Assembly (NCBI RefSeq): GCF_020866905.1
Contig: NZ_JAIVCC010000007.1
Location: 1 to 64,000 of the forward strand
Length of the DNA stretch: 64,000 nucleotides
Origin: Salinimicrobium sediminilitoris
GTDB taxonomy: Bacteria; Bacteroidota; Bacteroidia; Flavobacteriales; Flavobacteriaceae
Direction of reading: 5' to 3'
Shown: one piece after another, positions 56,486-64,000 of the stretch
How the letters are laid out: each line of letters opens with the position of its first letter
Numbering within the stretch: position 1 is the stretch's first letter
Program-made: the position numbers and the translations under genes
The notes under the pieces: generated by a model
The model's database searches: none
What the model was told of the DNA's origin: nothing
The model's input: the letters and a program-made list of their open reading frames with translations, nothing else

Positions 56486-59086
56486 CTAAACAATAACTGA
56501 TAAATTGAGTTTGGCTAGTATTTTTTGCGCTTCGAAGTGTTCAGGAACCTCTTCTAAAATATCTCTTGCTAATTTAGCAGCATATTCCTTCTGGGTATTG
56601 TGCAAATAAATCCAACCTAAATTCGTTTTATCCTCATTACTTATCTCTTCAAAATTAGAAGGTTTTGTAGCCAATTCTATAATTGTATTAGAAAGAATTT
56701 TTTTGTGCTCAGTACTTCTGAGAACCTTTAATCGAAGTAAATGGGAATATCTTTTTAATAAATTACTTAATTCAATTTTGGAAGATTGTTCGACATTGCA
56801 AAGATTAATTATAGAATTTATTTCAGCTTCATAATCTTTCTTTTGTTTATATAATTTGATTAGTCTTTTCCAAGCAACTAATGATTGGTTCTCTTCTACT
56901 GCAGCGATATATTTATTACAAGCTTCTATTGCTTCATCAATGAAATTAAATTCCTCTAATAAAGTTGAGTACAATAAATATGTTTTTGGCCGTTTAAGGG
57001 AAAGATATTCCATTATTGGGATAAATTTGTCTATTTGTTCTACCTCGGAGGAAATATCTTTAGCGACTTCTTGGAAAAATTTCGAGATTCTTTGCTCAAT
57101 ACCGCTTTCCAATTCTGTATTTCTTCCAACACCAAATTTCATTAAAATTCCCGCATCCTTTTTTATTGCGAATTGGTGAATGTCTGTTTTGAGCTTTTTT
57201 TCTGCGAATAATTGAGCACTAATTGGTAAACCTAAGAGAACTTCATTCTTTTGAGTAACTGTTTTGTCAACAAGTGAAAATTTATAGAGCTCATCTATTG
57301 CACCTTCAACATTTATTCTTTCCTCAATTGTAGATTTTAAAACTGCTTCAAGCGCTATTTTTGGAATTGAACTTCTCCATGATCCTAGAGTTAGAAAGAC
57401 TCTTTTAGCTGCTGCGGAAAGCTGATTATAGGTTCGTTCGAACAATGCTTGAAGTAAATTTTCTTGATCTGCCATTATTCTTTTTATGTCACCAAGTTTC
57501 TGTTCATTAGCAACTTGACCAAGAAGAATTTTAGCTACATAGGGATGTCCAGAAGATTCTTCGAAGAGTTGGTCTATATATCTAGAAGTAACAATATCAA
57601 AAATTCCCAACTCTTTACTAACAGTAGTAATTAGTTCTTGGAATTCTTCATATTCCATTCCGCCGACGTTTATGGGGTAATCAGCTTTAAATTCATTCAT
57701 TCTTGAGGTAATTAAAACCTTGTTGGGTAACCGAATATGAGTATCCAGCCAATTAAACATACTCAATTGGTCAACAACAGTTTCGAAATTGTCAAAGACA
57801 AAAAGTGAGCTTGTAGATTTATCTTGTAAACTTTGCTTAAACAACTCAACTTTTTCGTCTTCTTTTAATTTAGGGTCTTGAGGACCTATTAATTTGTTAA
57901 ATACGTTAACAACATCTTTTATATCTAATATATCAGGCTGTACTTGTTTGGCACCTAAAGACATTAAATCAATATCACGTGAACTAAACCAAAAAATATT
58001 TTCAAAACGATCTTTGGAACAAAAATCTCTTAAAACTTTAATAGCCAAAGTGGTTTTTCCAATACCTCCTCTACCGATTAAAGTTATAATTGGATGCCTT
58101 TCATTATTTAAGATTTCGTTAAGCTCAGTTTCCAGTGATGCCCGGTTAATATAGACTGTTTGATTTTCTGGTATATTGGTAAAGCAGTTTTCAACTATTT
58201 TTAATTCCTCTAAGCCTTTTGTTTCGCTCTTGGGTAACGTACCAGGTGGTGTTAAATACTTTCTACCACTTTTAATAATTTTTGTTCCTGTTGAATAGGA
58301 CAATGTTTCAAAATTTTCCTTTCTAAAAGATCCATTAGGAAAGAAAAATTCATTTAATTCACTATCAGTGAAAATCAAATCTATTTTTATGGGCTCATTT
58401 ATAAATGTATAAATTCCTGTTTCTAAACTAGCTCTAATTCCTGCAGCACTAGTCAAGTAGGCGAAATTATCGGTATGTTCTGATATTGCTGAAACTCTGT
58501 ATTTCCCAGAAAGGTTTTGACTTAGGAAAGCCCATTGTAATTTAAAAGGTGAGAACCGTTCGCAAATAATTCTAAGTGAAGGACCCAATTTTTTATTTAA
58601 TTCTGTGGCGATTTCAATTGTTATAGCTCCATGACCCCTAGTCTTATTTCTGAGATTGGCAAAATATCCAAACCAAGTTTTTAATTGTAGCTTATTAGTT
58701 CTAACCGAGGGATCTTGACCAATTATTTTTAGACAATCTATTATGGCAGTTACTGCAATATTCTGCCAGCTATCTTTCGAAGTTTTATCATTAAGCTCCT
58801 TCGAATACTTATTGTATTCAATTTTCATTTCTTGAGATGAAGGGCCAGTGAGTAACTCATCTAAGCTACTGCTCCAATCACCTATGCCATTTGCACGGAC
58901 TAATTTATAGTACTGGGTATATTTGTAATTTTTTTGAGATTCACCAAGTCCAGAAAGCATGAACAAGCAAGTTGACTTGGTTATAACCTCACCCAAATAC
59001 ATCAAACTATTAAAGTATGATATTTGTGAATCCTTCTTTTCCAACTCAATTCGGTCCCAAATTTTTTGAAGTAATTGATTTTTCAA
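56486..59086 (-). CDS. STAND NTPase (NB-ARC type) with possible N-terminal HEPN motif and C-terminal helical repeats
   Basis: An 866-residue soluble protein. The N-terminal region (1-310) is unrecognised overall, but LRNKTRGHG contains Arg146-x5-His152, which fits the R-x4-6-H motif of HEPN RNases. A central NB-ARC-like ATPase follows: Walker A GRGGIGKTT (Lys344), FWFSSRD, Walker B SLFVFDNFETV (Asp432), VLITSRMNEF (sensor Arg), GMEYEEFQELI and SGHPYVAKILLGQ, the GxP-type motif. A winged-helix-like block (LSAAAKRVFLTLGSWRSSIP) and TPR-like helical repeats (about 690-860) complete it. This is the layout of signal-triggered immune ATPases (Avs/NLR-like). It is last in a minus-strand cluster with a type IIG enzyme. 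AT-rich. Confidence 0.82.
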   Translation of the reverse strand: MKNQLLQKIWDRIELEKKDSQISYFNSLMYLGEVITKSTCLFMLSGLGESQKNYKYTQYYKLVRANGIGDWSSSLDELLTGPSSQEMKIEYNKYSKELNDKTSKDSWQNIAVTAIIDCLKIIGQDPSVRTNKLQLKTWFGYFANLRNKTRGHGAITIEIATELNKKLGPSLRIICERFSPFKLQWAFLSQNLSGKYRVSAISEHTDNFAYLTSAAGIRASLETGIYTFINEPIKIDLIFTDSELNEFFFPNGSFRKENFETLSYSTGTKIIKSGRKYLTPPGTLPKSETKGLEELKIVENCFTNIPENQTVYINRASLETELNEILNNERHPIITLIGRGGIGKTTLAIKVLRDFCSKDRFENIFWFSSRDIDLMSLGAKQVQPDILDIKDVVNVFNKLIGPQDPKLKEDEKVELFKQSLQDKSTSSLFVFDNFETVVDQLSMFNWLDTHIRLPNKVLITSRMNEFKADYPINVGGMEYEEFQELITTVSKELGIFDIVTSRYIDQLFEESSGHPYVAKILLGQVANEQKLGDIKRIMADQENLLQALFERTYNQLSAAAKRVFLTLGSWRSSIPKIALEAVLKSTIEERINVEGAIDELYKFSLVDKTVTQKNEVLLGLPISAQLFAEKKLKTDIHQFAIKKDAGILMKFGVGRNTELESGIEQRISKFFQEVAKDISSEVEQIDKFIPIMEYLSLKRPKTYLLYSTLLEEFNFIDEAIEACNKYIAAVEENQSLVAWKRLIKLYKQKKDYEAEINSIINLCNVEQSSKIELSNLLKRYSHLLRLKVLRSTEHKKILSNTIIELATKPSNFEEISNEDKTNLGWIYLHNTQKEYAAKLARDILEEVPEHFEAQKILAKLNLSVIV

Positions 59087-59145
59087 AATATTTCTTTTTT
59101 CTAGTTTTAGTTTTTATCGATTATTCCAATCTGGAATCATTTTCA

Positions 59146-59739
59146 TTACATGTTCTTAATTTCCAGTAGATCCCTTATTCTCATTCCACTTTGGTAATTA
59201 GGTTCATTAGTTGATCTAATTAAGCAAGATGGATTGAGCTGGTTTCTTTTTATTTTACTAATGAGTTGGTCTGAATTAAAAGGTCCGTGTTCTTGATAAA
59301 ATTGCATATAGAAGAATTTATTCTGCGGTTCTAAAAAAGTCCTTTTCAAATATTTTACTTCCAAATATCTGACCAGGTCTTCAAAACTATTTATAGAACC
59401 TTTGTATTTGCTCTCATTTACAAAAAAGGCATAACTCTTATCGCCATCTAAGTTCATAACTAAAACATCTTCATTTTTGAAGGATTGCTTCATTAAAAAA
59501 GTCTGGGTTCCGTTTTCAATTAAGAGTGAGTCTGTATTAAGATATTCCCAATTTGCTTTGCTCACTAAACCATTTTCTGCAATTAATAGAATACCTCCAT
59601 CACGAAAGATGTATGTGGTTTTTAAATCTTGTAGATCATTAATCAGGACCCATTGTTGATTTGTTATCAAAGTCAAGTCATCCAGTTTTTTACTGAATTT
59701 TTGAATTTTCGGTACTATATCAGATATAAAAGTTTTCAT
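59146..59739 (-). CDS. Protein with GYF_2-like domain, in the defence cluster
   Basis: A 197-residue cytosolic protein. Residues 20-120 form repeated strand hairpins: QWVLINDLQDLKTTYIFRDGGILLIAENGLVSKANWEYLNTDSLLIENGTQTFLMK, with the W-x-x-x...F-R-D-x-G-x-L-L-I-x-x-N-G pattern found in Bacteroidota proteins of unknown role, then YAFFVNES. Residues 140-195 look like a GYF_2 domain: FFYMQFYQEHGPFNSDQLISKIKRNQLNPSCLIR. GYF domains bind proline-rich peptides. It begins 5 bp after the restriction gene stop and ends 59 bp before the STAND gene, so it is the middle of one transcription unit. It may link the two. AT-rich. Confidence 0.72.
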   Translation of the reverse strand: MKTFISDIVPKIQKFSKKLDDLTLITNQQWVLINDLQDLKTTYIFRDGGILLIAENGLVSKANWEYLNTDSLLIENGTQTFLMKQSFKNEDVLVMNLDGDKSYAFFVNESKYKGSINSFEDLVRYLEVKYLKRTFLEPQNKFFYMQFYQEHGPFNSDQLISKIKRNQLNPSCLIRSTNEPNYQSGMRIRDLLEIKNM

Positions 59740-59744
59740 TATTA

Positions 59745-62700
59745 TTACTTAATTGAATCTTCAACAATCTCAATCTCCTCCTCCGTCAACCCATAAAGCT
59801 CATAAACAAGCCGGTCGATTTCTGCTTCTAAAGAAGAAGTGTCGGCTGCGGGATTTTCATTTTTTAATTGAAGAATATTATCCACAAGTGTGATTATTAC
59901 TTTATTATGATCCTGTTTTTTTGGTATTAGAAATTTTTCAATAGTAGTCTTCTTAAATACAAATGCACCACCCGCCGTTTTTTCTCCTATTATTGAAAAG
60001 TAAAATTGGTATAATTTAGAATTAAACAGAGCGAGAATAAACTTTATAGGTATGGTATCAGAAGTGAGGAAAAATGATGCACTCGTTAAAAGTTTCCGGT
60101 CTTGATCGAGGGAAAAATCCCAACCGCCTGAAATTAACCCCCAAACTATTTTTTCCCTATCAAACAACTCAACGTAACTAGCTGCACATCTTTGTAATGC
60201 ATACCATTCATATCGTATTCCAGTTTCTGATTTATTTCTGCTTTCGAGTTTAGGTTTGAACGATAATAAATGATTATACTCTTCGGCATGGGAATGTTGA
60301 AATTCCTTTTCTGCAACTTCACTTGCTCCTTTAATATTATCATCATTTTGAAGTGGAAAATGCCATGGGACAAAGAGAAGTTTTAAATTGTTATTAGAAA
60401 TTTTATATCTGTTGATGTCTTTCCCTCTAAGAAATGGCTTTGCTATATTTGAATCATAAATAGATGATTTTTCCGATACGATAAAGGCATTGTCAAATCC
60501 TGTAGTAATTCCTCTTCTTATTTCAACAGTCTTATCGGCACTCAGTGGCTTACCCAATTGCTTAAGCTTTGCAACTAAATTTTGCTCATCAATTTTAGAA
60601 AATAGCCACGAATTGTTCGAAAGTAATTTGGCGTCAAGAACTAACATTTCTTCTTTATACCTCAAATTAAATTTTTCCTGGTCTATACTCTCCTCTTTAA
60701 ACTCCAAATATTTAAAAGTTTTTGATGGAGTGTTTTTATCTATGTTTATTATAACACTTGAGACTAGAGCTTCGTCAAAAATTGGAACTAATTCAAAATT
60801 TATAATTTCGTTGACATCGAAAGATTTTAAAAAACTTCGTAATGGTTTGCCGTATTCTGTATTGAAAAATTTATTTGTCGAAATGAAGGAAAAATTGCCT
60901 TTTTCCTGTAAAATTTTAAAAGCTCGTTCGAAAAAGAAGACGCTCAAATCAGCTGTCCCAGAATAAACTGAATACCATTCTCTAAAAATCACGGTTGCAC
61001 CTTGTGATTTTCGCTGTTGAACATACGGCGGATTCCCAATCACCACATCAAAGCCCACATAATCCCCGTTTTCATCCAGCACTTCGGGAAATTCAAAGCG
61101 CCACTCAAAGGCGTTTTCATAGATCTTGTTGTCTTTGATCTCCTGTATCTGGGTTTCCAGTTTTCTACTCTCTTTGGAGAGTTTCTCCAGCTTTTTGTTC
61201 CAGGCGGCTTTTTCCCTTTTTGACTGCTCAAACAGCTGAGTTTGGTTGGCCATTAAAAAGATCTCGCCTTTTACTTTCTCCAGCCTTTTTACCTTGGGAT
61301 CATTTGTGGAGATCTCGCTCCTAAAGTCGTTCTTGATGTCGTGGATGATCTTTTCCATCTCCCGCTTCTGCTCCTTGTTATGGGCGTTGCGATAGGTGTC
61401 CACGGCCACCCGGTAGCTGTCGATATTCCATTTGCTGTCTTTGAGCGCCTTGCTTAAGTCGGCATCCAGGTCAAACCGGGAGATGAGGGAGTTGCCGCAT
61501 TTGATGTTGATGTCGATGTTCGGCAGCGTTTCCAGTTCTGTCTCATTCTTATAATACGCGTTTTTCAGCAGTTCGATCCACAATCTCAGGCGGCAGATCT
61601 TGACAGAGTTCGGGTTGATGTCTACTCCAAAAAGGCAGTTTTCAATGATGTTCTGTTTCTCGTGGAAAAGCGCTTCCTGCACCCGTTGACTTTCCTTTCC
61701 GGAGGGATTGTATTCAAAAAGCTCCCCGTCGTCATCGGTCACGATGAGTTCGTCGTTGACCACTTCCACCTGGTATTCCTTCAGTCTTCTTCCGTGGCGA
61801 TCCTGCAGGATATTCAGGTCATTCTTGATCGCGATCATCTCATTGAGCGCCGAAACCAGGAAATGCCCCGAGCCCACCGCGGGGTCACAGATCTTGAGGC
61901 TGTTGATGAGATCATTCGCCTCCTGCCGATCTTCTATTTTATCATAAAGCGCATCCAGGTCCTTACAGTTCCAGCCTTTGGTCTCATTGAATTTTTGCAC
62001 CACGGCTTTCCTAATGGTCTCGCGGCACATGTACATGGTGATAAAGCCGGGCGTAAAGAAAGAGCCGTCCTTATAGCCGTTGATCTTTTCAAAAATAAGC
62101 CCCAGCACACTGGCGTTGATGAGCGTCTTGTTGTCTTCCTGTATGGTCTCGCCGCCTTCACTGCTAAAGTCGTAGGCGTTGAGAAACTCGAACAGGTACT
62201 CGAGCGCGTTGAGTTCGCCGCTGCGTTTCTTGCCTTTTTTATCCTTCAGCACGGTGGCGCTGTAAATGGGCAGCGTCTTGTCATCGCGCAGGTTGCTGAT
62301 GAACAGCGTGGCGTGCTCAATATCTGTGGGCTCAAACAGCGAAGAGTTGAGATAAGGTACCTTCTCAAAAAGGGCTTTTACGTCTTCATTTCTTTCTGAA
62401 GCTTGCCGCGCCAGCACCTGAAAGAACAACGAGTTGAGATCGTCGTAATTATGGATCCTGTCGAGGCTTAAAAATTCATAGGATTTATCCCCTTTTTGAT
62501 AGGTAAGTAACTGGGCTTCCAAAAGCTTCAGAAACAATATCCTGTTGAGCCACGTGATGCTGAGTTCCAGTCCTACGGAAAAAAGCCTTTCTTCATGTGT
62601 TTCCCCAAACTGCGACGGCTGCTCCAGCCTCCCGATCTTATCCATGCTGTCCAGCTGAATGATCGCGTTCTCCAGAAAAGAACCGGTATTCCGCTGACCT

Positions 62701-63557
62701 TCCTTCTGGCGTTCGATGATCTTCTTGCCGCCCTGTTTGGTTTCGGTTAAACCGATGATGTGCAGCAGTTCGCCATAAAAACGTTTGTCCAGGCTGTTAC
62801 TGTCATTCAAAAATGGCAATTTCAGCAGGTGTTCCGGAGAGAGTAATTTGAACAGCGCGATGAGCTTATTGTCATCCTTCGGATTGTTATTCCGCAGCGG
62901 TTTTTCGTAATTCCGGATATCGAAGTACGTGAACTCCACTTCCTGCTGTATTTCAGCAATAAAAGGTTCGGCTATTTCGCGGTAGAAGAAGTCGGTCGTT
63001 TTCCCGGCCAGCCTTCCGGCTTCAAAATCGGTAAACTGAGCGACGAGTTTTTTGTTTTGTGCAAAGGCCTTTTCAAAGAAGTTGGCGTCAAAGATGAACC
63101 ATTCGTTGATGTTTGTCGCCACCACATATTTCACCTCCAGGTTCTTATGCGAGAGGCGCTCCCGAAGATAATACAATACCAGCTCGTGAAATGCCTTGCA
63201 GTTGATCTTCTCCCGGCTAAGCATCTCGGCCCGGTTGGTGGGTTTCTTGGCTTCAATGATAACCCCCACGCTGGATTTGGCCTTGTTCCCGTTATGAATA
63301 ACAAGATCTGTGCGGCCTTTGGTATTGATAAAGTGGTGAGGATCGTAATACGTTTTTTTCAAAAAATCGGTCACCAGGTTCTTGTGGAACTCCTCACTTT
63401 CAGTATCATTCGTTCTGTCCAGCAGCTGAATGAGATTCTGCTTGAACTGCTCGATCTGCGAACGGTTCGGCTTGACCTTTAAAAAAGCTTTATTGAGTGC
63501 CTTACGCGGCTTAAGTATATGTAAGTTCCCTGTAGTTAAAGACTGTTCTGTCTGCAT
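59745..63557 (-). CDS. Type IIG restriction-modification enzyme (Eco57I-like)
   Basis: A 1270-residue fused endonuclease/N6-adenine methyltransferase. The N-terminal PD-(D/E)xK nuclease has Asp84 in RTDLVIHNG and Glu102-x-Lys104 in VIIEAKKP. A helical connector spans about 250-540. The methylase has SAM motif I DPAVGSGHFLVSAL (near 556) and motif IV NPPYVQQ (near 841). The C-terminal 430 residues (FINKFFNTEYGKP-like block, TRD with RGKDINRYKIS and KIVWGLISGGWDF) should read the DNA target. N6-methyladenine protects, and the same protein cuts unmodified DNA. GC is about 50% up to NPPY and about 25-38% after it: a mosaic. It is first in the cluster with the GYF and STAND genes. Confidence 0.92.
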   Translation of the reverse strand: MQTEQSLTTGNLHILKPRKALNKAFLKVKPNRSQIEQFKQNLIQLLDRTNDTESEEFHKNLVTDFLKKTYYDPHHFINTKGRTDLVIHNGNKAKSSVGVIIEAKKPTNRAEMLSREKINCKAFHELVLYYLRERLSHKNLEVKYVVATNINEWFIFDANFFEKAFAQNKKLVAQFTDFEAGRLAGKTTDFFYREIAEPFIAEIQQEVEFTYFDIRNYEKPLRNNNPKDDNKLIALFKLLSPEHLLKLPFLNDSNSLDKRFYGELLHIIGLTETKQGGKKIIERQKEGQRNTGSFLENAIIQLDSMDKIGRLEQPSQFGETHEERLFSVGLELSITWLNRILFLKLLEAQLLTYQKGDKSYEFLSLDRIHNYDDLNSLFFQVLARQASERNEDVKALFEKVPYLNSSLFEPTDIEHATLFISNLRDDKTLPIYSATVLKDKKGKKRSGELNALEYLFEFLNAYDFSSEGGETIQEDNKTLINASVLGLIFEKINGYKDGSFFTPGFITMYMCRETIRKAVVQKFNETKGWNCKDLDALYDKIEDRQEANDLINSLKICDPAVGSGHFLVSALNEMIAIKNDLNILQDRHGRRLKEYQVEVVNDELIVTDDDGELFEYNPSGKESQRVQEALFHEKQNIIENCLFGVDINPNSVKICRLRLWIELLKNAYYKNETELETLPNIDINIKCGNSLISRFDLDADLSKALKDSKWNIDSYRVAVDTYRNAHNKEQKREMEKIIHDIKNDFRSEISTNDPKVKRLEKVKGEIFLMANQTQLFEQSKREKAAWNKKLEKLSKESRKLETQIQEIKDNKIYENAFEWRFEFPEVLDENGDYVGFDVVIGNPPYVQQRKSQGATVIFREWYSVYSGTADLSVFFFERAFKILQEKGNFSFISTNKFFNTEYGKPLRSFLKSFDVNEIINFELVPIFDEALVSSVIINIDKNTPSKTFKYLEFKEESIDQEKFNLRYKEEMLVLDAKLLSNNSWLFSKIDEQNLVAKLKQLGKPLSADKTVEIRRGITTGFDNAFIVSEKSSIYDSNIAKPFLRGKDINRYKISNNNLKLLFVPWHFPLQNDDNIKGASEVAEKEFQHSHAEEYNHLLSFKPKLESRNKSETGIRYEWYALQRCAASYVELFDREKIVWGLISGGWDFSLDQDRKLLTSASFFLTSDTIPIKFILALFNSKLYQFYFSIIGEKTAGGAFVFKKTTIEKFLIPKKQDHNKVIITLVDNILQLKNENPAADTSSLEAEIDRLVYELYGLTEEEIEIVEDSIK

Positions 63558-63740
63558 GCAGAAATGGGGTTTAGCTGAAACTGCAAAAGCCTGTAGGGAA
63601 AACTTTTACCGGTCCTCTGTTAAAGAGGTCTTAAAAATAGTAATATTTCTAAGATAATATAGCAATGGAGCTATGAAAAAGCTACTATTTTCTTACAGAT
63701 GGGAAGTTTTTTCACAACAAACCCCGGCCTTTATTTTCAT
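63558..63740. other. Spacer upstream of the restriction enzyme gene
   Basis: The promoter region of the defence cluster. No full TAnnTTTG box reading minus was found; nothing else recognisable. Confidence 0.4.
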
Positions 63741-64000
63741 CTAATCTGCTTTTAAAAAGATCCCGGTGAAAAACATTTCCGCTGGGCGCCCTAGTACTTT
63801 CCGCCTTAAATATCTTCTTTTAAATAACCGGCAATTATGAGGGCATGAATATCCTTTGCAATTATTTTCTGAAAAAGCTTCTGAAAGTTCTTTTAAACAG
63901 AAGTACTTCTTCAAATCTATCCCTGTTCCTTTTACTGAGCATAAAGGCCCGCGTTGCTTTATAAAATCATTCTGAAGAATATTGCGCGTTCGTGCGGATA
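63741..64000 (-). CDS. Partial open frame at the right edge, Cys-rich C-terminus
   Basis: An open frame of 85 codons enters from the right edge and stops at TAG (63741-63743). The end reads KKYFCLKELSEAFSENN, CKGYSCPHNCRLFKRRYL, RRKVLGRPAEMFFTGIFLKAD. It has four clustered Cys (CLK, CKGYSC, HNC) and a basic region, which could bind metal. The start lies outside the window, so no start-based search would report it. I recognise no family. The chance of 85 stop-free codons in this AT-rich DNA is low but not negligible. If it is a gene, it ends about 180 bp upstream of the restriction gene on the same strand. Confidence 0.45.
   Translation of the reverse strand, partial: SARTRNILQNDFIKQRGPLCSVKGTGIDLKKYFCLKELSEAFSENNCKGYSCPHNCRLFKRRYLRRKVLGRPAEMFFTGIFLKAD

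Noticed and set aside
61662-62399. 245-codon plus-strand frame inside the restriction enzyme gene
   Set aside because: Long antisense frames arise easily opposite this GC-rich coding half; the minus strand carries clear catalytic motifs.
59745-63557. BREX PglX methylase
   Set aside because: An N-terminal PD-(D/E)xK nuclease is fused to the methylase and no other BREX gene is present, so type IIG fits better.
1-64000. tRNA genes
   Set aside because: No cloverleaf-like sequence with the conserved GTTCRA motif was seen in the spacers I read; a tRNAscan run would be needed to be certain.

Overview
The window looks like a chromosome segment of a marine-type flavobacterium (phylum Bacteroidota, family Flavobacteriaceae; the Gramella/Salegentibacter/Zunongwangia neighbourhood is my guess, not proven). 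Support: gldF-gldG gliding genes, Bacteroidota-style promoters (TTG-N19-TAnnTTTG), a TonB receptor with a carboxypeptidase-regulatory-like N-terminus, a DUF4294/M42 peptidase pair, and many SPII lipoproteins. GC is near 40-45% in housekeeping genes, with one clear shift at the right end.

Layout. 1-850: 5' tip of a 16S rRNA gene on the minus strand, its leader, and four tandem rrn promoters sharing a GC-rich box. 850-23,500: mostly core genes: DUF4294 protein, M42 peptidase, topoisomerase IB, acetyl-CoA synthetase, cbpA-cbpM, a TonB receptor, purC, phoH, SAM hydrolase, gldF-gldG, dnaN, mnmE, YihY and a fatty-acid desaturase. 23,800-38,100: signalling and stress genes: DUF2141 protein, CBS protein, two histidine kinases around a PqiA-like protein, an SDR and a 1856-residue hybrid kinase with about eight PAS domains. 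38,400-56,400: small exported proteins and lipoproteins, an ECF sigma factor, an XRE regulator pair, an S41 protease, an esterase and a recent segmental duplication. 56,486-63,557: a three-gene minus-strand cluster that looks like anti-phage defence: type IIG restriction-modification enzyme, GYF_2-like protein, and a STAND NTPase with a possible HEPN motif. The far right edge holds the 3' end of one more open frame.

The intergenic DNA is unusually structured. I find at least sixteen intergenic heptanucleotide tandem runs whose unit differs from locus to locus but whose period is always 7 bp; a dispersed palindrome AAAAATG-N-CATTTTT at about ten sites; hairpins of the CTNACAGG...CCTGTNAG type; and a composite element at 13,966-14,427. 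Two repeat types have entered the coding sequence of mnmE.

The two strongest leads are the defence cluster, whose restriction enzyme is a base-composition mosaic with its boundary at the NPPY motif, and the period-7 repeats. All function calls rest on motif reading and family knowledge; no database search was run.
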